Origin: Phyto melanocephala
Taxonomy: Eukaryota > Arthropoda > Insecta > Diptera > Rhinophoridae
DNA: 64,000 nt
Direction of reading: 5' to 3'
Assembly (NCBI GenBank): GCA_941918925.1
Contig: OW799233.1
Location: 45,965,341-46,029,340 of the forward strand
How positions within the stretch are numbered: the stretch's first letter is position 1; the number at the start of each line of letters is the position of its first letter. The notes beneath the pieces were generated by a model. The model was not told the DNA's origin. It ran no database searches and was given only the letters and a program-made list of their open reading frames with translations. Position numbers and translations under genes: made by a program. Shown in pieces: positions 34,736-44,740 of the stretch.

Positions 34736-35316
34736 CTGGAACAATTTTTATTTATTTTTTTTTTTCTTTTAGTTTGAATTAAGATTTAATAAATTTATAA
34801 CAACAAAAAGAAAATGTTTTGAATTTTATTGTATTGTAATAAAAAAGTAAAATATAGACTGATAAAAAATTTACTATACACTTGTAAGAAAGTATATAAT
34901 TATTCAAAGTTTAAATGTGGTTGAAGCCTGCAGCTTTAAAGTTTATTTAAAGCGAAATTAAAAAAGCGTTTTATAATACTGTGGTTGTCATGTGCAACCT
35001 CGTATGTTCATTTTATATGATTTTGAGTTAATAATGCCATTTTGCTTGGTTTTAAACGGCCTTTACTTGGTTTCACAAATTTCTCAAATAAGATGGACCC
35101 ATTCCGATTATTTTTATGGCATAACAACATAACTTCTATATATATTGTTCAGCACTAACACGGTTTTGTAGCTCTCCTGAAAGTTTTGACTTTAGGACAT
35201 ACGTGGTTGCCCATGAAAACCACAGAATATTCCTTGCGAATAGTTTTAATTAAGTTATTACCTAAACTTAGTTTAAGTGGTCTATAACTTGAACTATTAG
35301 AATTTTAAAACAACCA
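34736..35316. other. AT-rich non-coding stretch
   Basis: Nothing recognised. Confidence 0.35.
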
Positions 35317-35322
35317 TATGCT

Positions 35323-36000
35323 AGGCGCACAATTGGGACGAACGACGAATTTTTCGTCGCGAATATTCGTCATCAAATAGAAAACACATTTGTATATATG
35401 AGAATGCACACAATTGTGGCGTCAGTCGAAATTCGCTATACGCGGCGAACTCTGCCATAGATTTTTTTCTATTTCTTACGCCGGCGAACGACGAACAAAT
35501 TGGTACAAGGTGACCATTTTTTATTATATTTGGTTTTAGTTTTTAACTTGTAAGGAAAATCAGGTCAGTTTTTACTTTAATAATTGTTTTATTTTTTATT
35601 TTAGAAAATAAAATAGTTAACTACAAAAATTTGTTTTTGTTTGTGTTTTTGCAAATGTTTAGGTATTTTAAGTGATCTTTTTTTCATATGGTCACACTAT
35701 TAGCTGTTATACAAAAACAGCATTTTTATTATTGTTTACTGCACGTACCCACGACATTCTTTGCAAACGTCTACTTAGACGTAAACAAGTTTTTACTATG
35801 AAAGAAACTTTCTTTATTATTTTGTTGAGTTGCTCAAAAATTTAAATTCTTTGATTATTTTTGATCTTTCTTTGCACAAACAGTAAACAATTTTATCAAC
35901 TATAAAAGATTTTAACTTTTTCGTCGCTATTGTGCTTCATACGACGAATTTACACGGCGAATTTTTTCCGACGAAATTCGTCGTTCGTCTCAGTTGTGCG
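35323..36000. mobile_element. Unclassified TIR element rich in CGACGAA motifs
   Basis: A 678-bp element. The left end is AGGCGCACAATTGGGACGAA followed by CGACGAAT. The right end, inverted, is CGCACAACTGAGACGAACGA followed by CGAAT. TATGCT occurs directly on both sides (35317-35322, 36001-36006). The first ~160 and last ~80 bp are packed with CGACGAA/TTCGTCG and CGGCGAA words, likely transposase-binding repeats. The interior is AT-rich and non-coding. A six-base duplication does not settle the superfamily. Confidence 0.65.
35689..35699 (+). promoter_or_regulatory. Ohler Motif 1 match
   Basis: TGGTCACACTA matches the fly core-promoter Motif 1 consensus YGGTCACACTR. It lies inside the TIR element at 35323-36000, with no gene start recognised nearby, so it may be chance or a site carried by a transposon. 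Confidence 0.3.
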
Positions 36001-36006
36001 TATGCT

Positions 36007-37406
36007 CCCAAAAACATTTTAATATTTAAACTAGATTCAAACTAAACCTTATTCATATTAAATTAAAAAAAAAAGAAATACGATTAAAGTAATAATAAAA
36101 TAACATTCATTAGATTGATATCTTTTACCCTCTCTGTAATGTTTTAGTAAGTTCATTTAGACATACATACATACATACATACATACATACATACATACAT
36201 CCATTCTTAACTTAATTACTTGAACTGTTTTCTTACTATTTTAAGTCTTCTTTTTATTAAATTTTTTTTTTTATTATTTATGAACAATCACACGAACACA
36301 AACCTGTTTAATACCATAAAAACTTAAATAAAAGTAAAATTTATGAGATATAAACAAAAAGTTGCCATTAAAGTGGAAAGTAAAATGTCAGTTAATCTCA
36401 GTACTCTAAATTATATTACATTTCTTCCACAAAATAAAAGAATTAAAATAAGTTTTTTAGTAAAAGAACTATTATTTTAAAAATAAAAGAAAAACACTTG
36501 AAATAAGAATAATAAAAAAAAACAAATTAGGGGCATCTTGATTTTTTAGCATCTAAACCTTAGGTGATACCTGCAACCTTTTAAACTAAAACTTCAATTA
36601 AAACCACATGAAAACTAAACTAAAATTATTATAATAAAAAGTCTTTAGATAAGTTAAATGCATTACATTTGGTAAGTGACTGAAGTTGCTAAAAAAAAAA
36701 ATAAATCAAACATTCATTACTTGCGCAATGGAGATGTAAAATGATTTAATGTTAGTGTAGAGTTTTTTTATGATTTTTATTTTTTATTTTAAATACCCGC
36801 AGATAGCTTTACTTTATTCTTTTAACAGAGTTTAACTGATGGGTTAAAAAAGAATTTAAGTTGAAAGCACTGCTCTTAAGTTTAAACACTCACCAACATT
36901 TAGCAGTTGTTTTAATGTTAGTTTTTAGTATTTGTAGCGAACAGAAAATTAGGTTACACCAAAACAGCAGCAACAGCAATACAAAGGTTTAGATTTAATT
37001 TTAATACATTTGTCTATATTATGATTTAATGACCGCCATGCTAGTCAGCTTAACCACAAGAACTGTCTGTCTACTAATTAGCTTGTAAGTAGCCATGCTG
37101 CTCAGCACACAAGATTGTTCAAGATAGTTTAGTTACAAGTTTAAAAGCAATATTATACAATATTGACAAAAAAAATGTTTTACCAAATAGAGTATATTAT
37201 TCAAATATAAACAAATATTTCGTAATGCTATACGTTCTTCCCTTTTTATCTACCCATGGCTTCAATACAATTAAAAAAAAAAGGGCAACAAATTTTTGTA
37301 ATTATTTTTACAATCGTCTGTAATGCGTCCTAAGTTCAAATGTTTTAAAATAATAACATACAAAAATATGAGTGCTGCGAAAGACCCTTCATAAATAAGT
37401 GTGATA
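36007..37406. other. AT-rich non-coding stretch with (ACAT)10
   Basis: A perfect ACAT tetranucleotide tract lies at 36161-36200. At 37033-37130 the words CATGCTAGTCAGC and CATGCTGCTCAGC form a weak direct repeat. No gene. Confidence 0.5.
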
Positions 37407-37408
37407 TA

Positions 37409-37905
37409 AAGGGTCCGCCAAATAAGTTTTTTTTTTTTGAAAATACTATAAAAACAAGTGTAGCTTCGGCTGTGTGGTACGTAGCGCCATCCTGTTGAAA
37501 CCAAATGTTGCCAATATCCTCCTCTTTAATTTTTGTGAACAAAAATTCGTTCAACATGGCCCAATGACGATCGCCATTGACTGCGGCCACTCCTTGCTAA
37601 TTTTCGAAGAAAAATGGCCCAATTATGCCTCTGGACCAAAATCCGCACCAAACAGTGACTCTTTTTGGGCTTTTCAATGTATGCGTGCGGGTTTTCTGTG
37701 CCCAAAATGGGACAATTTTGCTTGTTTACATACGTACCAAGATCAAGATGAGCTTCATCTGAAAAGATGTTTTTTTTTGGCAAAATCGGCCAAAGTAATG
37801 TCGCAACCATATTCGTTCAGCGGTAGGATAAAACTAATTATCTGTTAAATCAGACATAAACAAAGTGTTACCATTCACAAAATAAGCACTAGTTGAAAAA
37901 AAAAA
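37409..37905 (-). mobile_element. Internally deleted mariner-like element, copy 3, right end lost
   Basis: The left end AAGGGTCCGCC follows TA (37407-37408). The right subterminal ATAAGCACTAGTTGAAAAAA is present but the expected CGGACCCTT end is absent, replaced by AT-rich sequence. The minus frames encode FSDEAHLDLGTYVNKQNC, and in another frame IGNIWFQQDGATYHTAEAT. The frame is broken by indels between these blocks. A further deletion removes part of the MVVYTLEQRW start, but the junction to the catalytic block is the same as in copies 1 and 2. Confidence 0.8.
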
Positions 37906-38114
37906 TTTAAATCAATTTAAAAAGCCGATTTTGCTAAATTTTTGCTAACATTTCTTTTTTACGGATATTGGAGGGGCGGTCGTTAAATATTACAGACGGC
38001 TCCTCCTAGCAGATTCTTAACCCATCGCCGCAGATGTTTGGATAGTTATGGCAGCACTATAAACATACCATACACAGTAGTACTATTTTAGTTTTTAATT
38101 GGAAAGCAACAAAA

Positions 38115-38450
38115 ATTTCTTTAAACTGCTGCGATATCCTAGAACGTTATGACAATATGACATGTTAGGTCACCTTGTGAATACATTAGAAGTTTTTTTA
38201 GTTTCATTTGCTAATGAGAATAATTTTTTTTTGTAAAAACTTTGCTAAGAAAAATTTGTTGATTGAACAATGTCCGCGTGTCCATGTGTTAGTTGAAGTA
38301 AAATGTAAGAAGCCCCTAGAATTTTTTTAAACTACTGCGATATCCTAGAACATTATGACATGTTAGGTCACCTTGTGAATACATTAGAAGTTTTTTTAGT
38401 TTCATTTACTAATAAGAATAATTTTTTTTTAAAAACTTTGCTCAGGAAAA
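38115..38450. repeat. ~205-bp tandem duplication
   Basis: The block starting AATTTCTTTAAACTGCTGCG (38115) recurs as AATTTTTTTAAACTACTGCG (38321). Both continue with GATATCCTAGAAC, GACATGTTAGGTCACC and TTAGTTTCATTT. The second copy lacks about 8 bp. The duplication lies at the left edge of the family D element. Confidence 0.7.
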
Positions 38451-39436
38451 TTTGTCGATTGACACAGATCTGTATGTAAGTACTATCAATCTTTTGGAAA
38501 TATCTGCGAATAAATGGATATTGATGCACAATCGCCTCACAACTTTCTGAGATATGAGCAAACAAACGCGACTGCCTCAGTTTTTTTTCATATTTTCACC
38601 ATAAAAATCAACTTTTTTTAACTCAAGGATAAATCATCGACAAGTTTGGTACTATCTGTGATCAACCGGCCACTAACCGGCAAAGTTATAGGCAAAAAAC
38701 TTTTTTTAACTATATATTTCAAGTTATTAACCCTTCTTAATTAATTTTTCTAAACGATGGAGACACTTAAGTACAAGCCGTAGTCTCAAAAAACATTGTT
38801 GAGAAAAACTGACAAATCAGTTTAAAACTAACGGAGATATAAGCACGAAAATAAAACTACTACGGTATTTTTCTAAAATCTACAAACTAAAATAGATTTT
38901 TTTATTACCGGAAAACTTAGAGGAGCGATTAGATAACAGAATAAAGAGCTAGGCTAGCAAAATAGGAAACACCCTAAAATTTAAAATTCAAGATGGCCGC
39001 CAATACAAAGTGGCGCACAAGTATAAACGTGTAAAATCTATTAATTGTACCCACTTTTTAATTTAGAGGGGAGTAGATAAGAGTAAACTACGAAAAAGTT
39101 AAAATCTATCATGGCTAGCGATATAAAATGCGAATACATATATGGGTAAGATGTAGTAATTACGATTTCGTCTCCCTAAAACCTGCAGTATTGATATGGA
39201 TAATGGTTTTCACTAGTAGAATAAAGTAAAATATAAAAAAAATTAAAATCCAAGATTACGCCTTAAACAAAATGGTGGATTATTTATTTTATCAATCCCA
39301 TAAATAGGGTTTTTAAATGAAAGATCTTCTCAGTAAAATACAGCTACCAATAAAGAAAACTTGTGTATTTTATTTAAACTGAAATCTAGGCTATGCTACG
39401 ATGTGTTTATTATACCTAAAGAAGTATGCTCATTAG
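38200..39436 (+). mobile_element. Helentron-like family D, copy 3
   Basis: Recognised by CAACTTTCTGAGATATGAGC (near 38538), AACCGGCAAAGTTATAGGCA (near 38676) and monomers with CAAGATGGCCGC (38989), ATCATGGCTAGCG (39108) and CCAAGATTACG (39250). The right end resembles that of copy 4 (CTATGCTACGATG). No intact termini. Non-coding. Confidence 0.5.
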
Positions 39437-39682
39437 GGTGGATTGATTTGTATGGATGGAAAAAAAATGAAAAATCGTATAACAAAAACGTAATCTACAT
39501 AAAATTTTAAGAAAATTTTTAAAAGAAACCATGGGTCTAAAATCAAATCCTAATCCGCGCCTCTCGACTTGAAAATTTTTTCCCTCTTCTTTCGCTAAAA
39601 TTATTTTCTTTTTTCAATATATTATGTTTCATTATATTATAGTTTATGCAATACAGGCTTTATTTTGAGACTAATCAAAATA

Positions 39683-40000
39683 TTAAAATTCCAAAAAAGT
39701 AGTTGAACCCCAATTTGCATCTCCTCTGGTATGCGTTCTATATAAAAAATAGTTAGAATACGTTTTACCTAAACTGCGTTTTGCATAAAACTTAAAAAAA
39801 ATATTTTTTTTTTGGAATAATATACGCAAAACATACTTGAAACAGAAAAAAACATGTCCTCTAATCCACTTTATTTGACCTCTAATTCGTTTTCTGTGAC
39901 TTCTACAGTCGTCGGCACAATTATTTTGCCAAATATGCAAGATATATTGGCGTTTTTCGCGTTCAAGTGCGTAGAATACCGTTACCTCAGCTTTGCTCAA
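39683..40000 (-). CDS. Candidate ORF, 105 residues, unknown
   Basis: The first ~50 residues (for example VTVFYALEREKRQYILHIWQ then NNCADDCRSHRKRIRGQIKW) have balanced codon content and no homopolymers. The rest is basic and AT-driven. It faces away from the plus ORF at 40204, with about 200 bp between. No family recognised; it could be a gene-exon or transposon relic. Confidence 0.2.
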   Translation of the reverse strand: MSKAEVTVFYALEREKRQYILHIWQNNCADDCRSHRKRIRGQIKWIRGHVFFCFKYVLRILFQKKNIFFKFYAKRSLGKTYSNYFLYRTHTRGDANWGSTTFLEF

Positions 40001-40203
40001 AAAAACAACACTTACATATGTATGTAAAATATTTTGTCCATTGTTTTGTGCACTCTCAAACTGCTGATAAGAATCATAGTAGGCAGTGACTTCTGACGTG
40101 TTATTTGCAATTGAAGGTCAACTAATATTGTTCCAATTAATTTTTGTGTTTTTACTTATAATTTTGATTTATCAGTGATTTAAAAACTTTTGAAAATTTA
40201 ATA

Positions 40204-40401
40204 ATGGAATTATCGGAAATGTCCATCGATTCTAATGACTCGGAAAATTTTCGCGGACCCAGTTTTCTGCCCATTCAGATTTTTAGTGCTTTTGGCTTTC
40301 CAAGCGAATTTAGTGAATTGAATTTGCCAAATAATCGGCATGTTTCGAAATACTATTTTTATTTAAGTGAGCGTGACAATAATAAGAAAACCAATAACTG
40401 A
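40204..40401 (+). CDS. Candidate ORF, 65 residues, unknown
   Basis: ATG (AATAATGG) opens an acidic, Ser/Asn-rich peptide (MELSEMSIDSNDSENFRGPS, then LNLPNNRHVSKYYFYLSE). Codon use looks more like coding than neighbouring DNA. A possible splice donor (AAGTGAGC) lies near 40364, so this may be a first exon. TCAGTG, similar to a fly initiator, occurs about 30 bp upstream. No homologue recognised. Confidence 0.25.
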   Translation: MELSEMSIDSNDSENFRGPSFLPIQIFSAFGFPSEFSELNLPNNRHVSKYYFYLSERDNNKKTNN

Positions 40402-42373
40402 AGTTTTTTCGATTTTCTATATGTAAGCTGGGATATTTAGTTATGGGGTAACTAGCCCATTGTCGTGGGGTAAATTTAATTTATAACATTCTTTATTTTT
40501 ATAAATCATTTTTGAATTGTGACAAATGAAAGTATAATCTGAAAAAAGTATACTTTGCCGGCACTAGTTGATAAAATGCATTTTCGAAATCAGCTACGAT
40601 TTCTTTGGATTTCTTAATTTATTTAGTTAAAAAAAAAGTAAATTGTTACTTTTTTTTCTTGGGAAAAGAAAATGTTTTTTTTTTTAACTTACCAAAGTAA
40701 TTTTTTTAAATTTTTTCAGTCTTCTAGCAAATTATTCATTAAATTTTGCAATGTTTAAAAAAAAGTATAACTTTTTGAAAATATGAAAAGGGAATTTTGA
40801 AAAAATTTACTTAAGAAATATAAATTTCCCAAAAATTGCGTGTGATGCCCATGCACACGAGAGTGACTCACTCCAATTGTTTGCTGGGTTTATTATGTTT
40901 CAATTTTAATGTGTGAGCAACATTTATGATGTTGTAGTCGAAGAAAGCTCTTCGTACATATGCCTGTGCGTATTTTGAAAACAATTTATTAGGATTTAAT
41001 CAATTAAAAATAAATTATTGTCTAAATATAGTTTTATATTTGTTTTTAAGCCTATAATTTATGACTAAGATGAGTAACGAAAGTTGTTTTTATTTGGAAA
41101 TGTTGTTTTTTTGTAGTGTTCAATGTGCGGTTTAATTTAGTTTAAGAGCTTTTTCGACATTTAAGTATATTATAAGAGTTATGATTTTAAAAAGTGAAAT
41201 TTGAAGAAAATATTTTGCCCCTCCATACTTGTATAGGAATTTAAAGCTTAAATTTTGTAAACTAATTTTTTGAAGGTTTAACATTACGAAACACATTTTA
41301 TGTGATCATTTTAAGTTATACTTAAGCCTTTGATAAATTTATAATTTGGCTCTTGGCTTTTTTAATTTTTTTGTATAATAAATTTTTTTTCGAGACAATG
41401 TTTCTAGAATTAAAAAAAAAATAGTTTTTTTAATGGCTAAATTATTAAGGGTAATTTTCAAGCCCCCGGTTGTAACCCCTGTTGTTAAAAAAAAAATTTA
41501 ATAATAATTACGAATAATTTAATTAAATTCTGAATGCAAATCAGGGATGCGTACTTTGATGTTTTATTAAAATTTTCAAATGTAACAGCAACTTTTTTAA
41601 GAATTTGTTCTAAGTAATTTTATTCGCATGTTGGTATGTAGCGTAATTGTTAGCGATGACAGCTCGTTGCTACGAACAACAACTTGAAATTTCCTAAAGC
41701 GTGTTAGGTTGACATCAAGTTGAAATAACTTTATTTTTTGCTGATAACGCAAAGTGGCGGCTACATAGACAACCGATTATTTATTAGTAAAAAATATCAA
41801 CGTCTCTTTTTTAAAAATTAACTTTAAAAGAAACTTTTAGATGCGCAGATACTAGTATAAAGTATTTTACCGATAAAATAATAATAAGCTTTGACCTAAG
41901 CACACAAGAACTGCTCTTTATCTAACACTTTTATGCAAAGGGGTGTGCTACTAAGAATGCACTTTTTAAATTTCGTGTAATTTTTTTGGGAATAGGCAAC
42001 GCTGAAGTTTGGCATCTGTTATATATGTAAACTCCAGTTGATAAAAACTGAGCGCTTATGCAAGACCGCTATAACATTTCCAAATTACAATTAACTCAAG
42101 GATTTCTACTGGTAACTGACTACCAACATTTTAGGATTTGACCGTGTATGATTTTTTTTCGTTTTGGTTTTGTGAAATTTCGAGTTTAGGCAAATAAACC
42201 AGAAACAATTCCTGAGCGCAAATACGAGATCTAACATGTCATCGGGGAGATATAGGCATATCTTTGCGAAAAAGTCATTGAAAATTTCTCGAAAGAACAC
42301 AGCGAGGGTAATTCGAAAGATATTTTATTCCGAACTTATGTCTTCTTTACAATTTAACAATAGATGCATGTTT
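40402..42373. other. AT-rich non-coding stretch
   Basis: No gene recognised; many homopolymer runs. Confidence 0.4.
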
Positions 42374-44740
42374 TTATTATACCCTTCACCGTTTGTCATT
42401 CCATGTGAAATTTCAACAATATTAATTTCCGACCTTATAACGTATATATTTTCAGAAAGCCTATGACTAAGCATTATCCGTCCTTCCGTGTGTATGTTGA
42501 AATCAATTTCTTCAAGCCCCCCGACATCGCTTATACCCGTGTAAAGTATTAATATATCAAAAATATTCGGAAGCAGATTGGTATTGTAAATCAGAATAAT
42601 TGCTCCATAACCTTCTGAGATATGAGCAAATAAACACGACTGTCACTTTTTGTTCGCTTATTTTTAGCAAAAAAATTTAAAATTTTACAGGATAAGAATA
42701 ATCTTTGGACACGGTTGTAATTATTTATGTATTTAGCCTGTTTCATGAAAATTTTTCAACAATTTGGTCGTTAACCGGCAAAGTTATAGGCAAAAACTAT
42801 TTGAAAAAATATTTTTTAAGTTTATCAAATTTATTCAAACTGCTAAATAATTTTCAAACACGCTTAAGACAACAAATTAAAAGCCGTAATCCTTTTAAAT
42901 TATTTCTAAGAAAAACTAACTAATCGGTTTAAAATCAACTGAGATATAAGCACCCAAGTACAACTGTTTCGGTGTTATTCCTGAAATTTACACACGGCAA
43001 TCGATATTTTTCAGTTTCTATATAACCGAGAGAGCCAATATAAAACCAAAAGAGCTTGGGTATTAAAGTATAGTTATCTAAGAAAAGAAACAAATCCAAG
43101 ATGGCGTGCTACATTAAATGGCGAATATATGAGTCAAATATAGTAGTTACGGGTTTGTCGCCTTTAATCCCCACAATATTAGTATCAAATTAAAGGGCTT
43201 GACCAGTACAATGTGGTAAACTATTAAAAAAGTGTAAAATCCAAGGTGACTTTTTAAGCAAAATGGCGGATCAAATTTTTTAACCCCAACAATATGGGTA
43301 TCAAATAAAAAGGCTTGACTAGTAGAAAACAGTTAACTATGCATGAAATATAAACCAAGGATTGCATCTAGGGTGATCGATTATTCGACATTTTAAAAAA
43401 ACCGGTTTTCAAATAGTTTGAAATTAAGAATTAAAAAAAACCCGGTTGCTCTTTTGAAAATTTAGAAAAAACCGGTTAACTGGTCGAATACGTAAAATAC
43501 AATTTTTTCTTATACCCTTGACAGAGATACATATATAGTATAAACTAGTTTGTTCTATGGTTTAAGTGCATTTTAAGTTGACACACATTCAATGGTATTA
43601 TTATAAAATGCCGTTTTTTTAAAAAAAGATGTTAAATGACAGACACTTTTTACCTAAAAGTGACCGAAAAGTTAAATTTATACTTCAATTACCTTTAACT
43701 TTTAAGGTTAGGTTGATAAATTTAAAAATGTCATTGTTTCTCTACAAGAAACAAAATATGACAACTAAATTGTTGTTTATATTTTTTTCTACTTCGACCT
43801 TTTAAGTTTTAAAACAGTAAATAAATCAATAAAACTTTTATTTCGTTTTGTTAATAAAATGTATAAATTTACATTCTTGCCACTACATTTTTTTCAGCAC
43901 TAAATTAATTTGTTAAAAATAACCGGTATTTGCTCTGGTACTGCCATATTAACAAAAAAGAACCGTTGTTGAAAGGAGGTTTAAATAAAGAAAAATATAA
44001 AAAAGTCACTTCACTGCTCACGGTAGTCAACTTTATAGGCAAGATGTAATAATGACTCTTTGTGTGTCAAACTATTTTAGTATACAAGTCATATGTTATC
44101 AGTGATATTAGTTAAGCTATGGGTAGTCTTTAGTACAAGTCGCTAGATTTCGTAGAAGCAAAATATTATGAAATTCGAAAATGAGATCAAAAAGTATTGC
44201 AAAGTACAAAAATTTTGTAAAAAACTTAACTGAACAGCTGATTATCACAGCAAATTTTATGCGCAACAACGTATAAAATAACTGCTCCCCATTTAAAACA
44301 AATAATATTTAAGCCTGATTATTTTTCTTATTTTACATTTGTTTTTGAAACAACAAATAAATTTCTTACAATATAATGGAAGATTATTTAATAACTTTTC
44401 AAATTTTTCGAAATTTTTTGAGTAATAAATATAGTATGGTACGTTTGGTTACAAAGATAAATAAACACTAAACTAAAAATGAAAAAACCAGTTTATGTGA
44501 TTAAAAAAACCGGTTTATTCGATATTCGCCAGCTATAAGAGATAAAAAACCGGGGTTTCCACCGGTTGTAAAACTGAATCGACTACCCAATTGCATTGCA
44601 AATAATAAAGAAAATGATGTATTACATAAAATATATAAAATCTAGACTAAGCTACGATGCGGTCATTATAACCTTTTACATGACGGTGCAGGGTATTATT
44701 AGTTTCGCCACGGCCGAATATATCACTTTTAATTGTTTTG
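42374..44740 (+). mobile_element. Helentron-like family D, copy 4, long form
   Basis: The 5' end is TTATTATACCCTTCACCG. Near the 3' end GCAGGGTATTA is followed by a hairpin TTCGCCACGGCCGAATATAT. The interior has AACCGGCAAAGTTATAGGCA (42774) and monomers with CCAAGATGGCG (43096) and CCAAGGTGAC (43241). It is split by a hAT-like insertion at 43369-44589, so the element itself is about 1.1 kb. Non-coding. Confidence 0.65.
43369..44589. mobile_element. hAT-like element with AACCGGTT subterminal repeats, nested in family D
   Basis: A 1221-bp element. The ends are TAGGGTGATCGATT and the inverted TGGGTAGTCGATT. The flanks ATTGCATC (43361-43368) and ATTGCATT (44590-44597) match at seven of eight positions. 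Several AAACCGGTTT-type palindromes cluster near both ends (43409, 43441, 43479, then 44500-44570), likely transposase sites. Internal AT-rich sequence shows no transposase frame. Confidence 0.65.

Noticed and set aside
36161..36200. Regularly spaced short repeats considered as a CRISPR array
   Set aside because: It is a plain (ACAT)n microsatellite; there are no repeat-spacer units, and the DNA is eukaryotic.
37474..37848. Plus-strand frame of 124 residues
   Set aside because: It is antisense to the third mariner-like copy.
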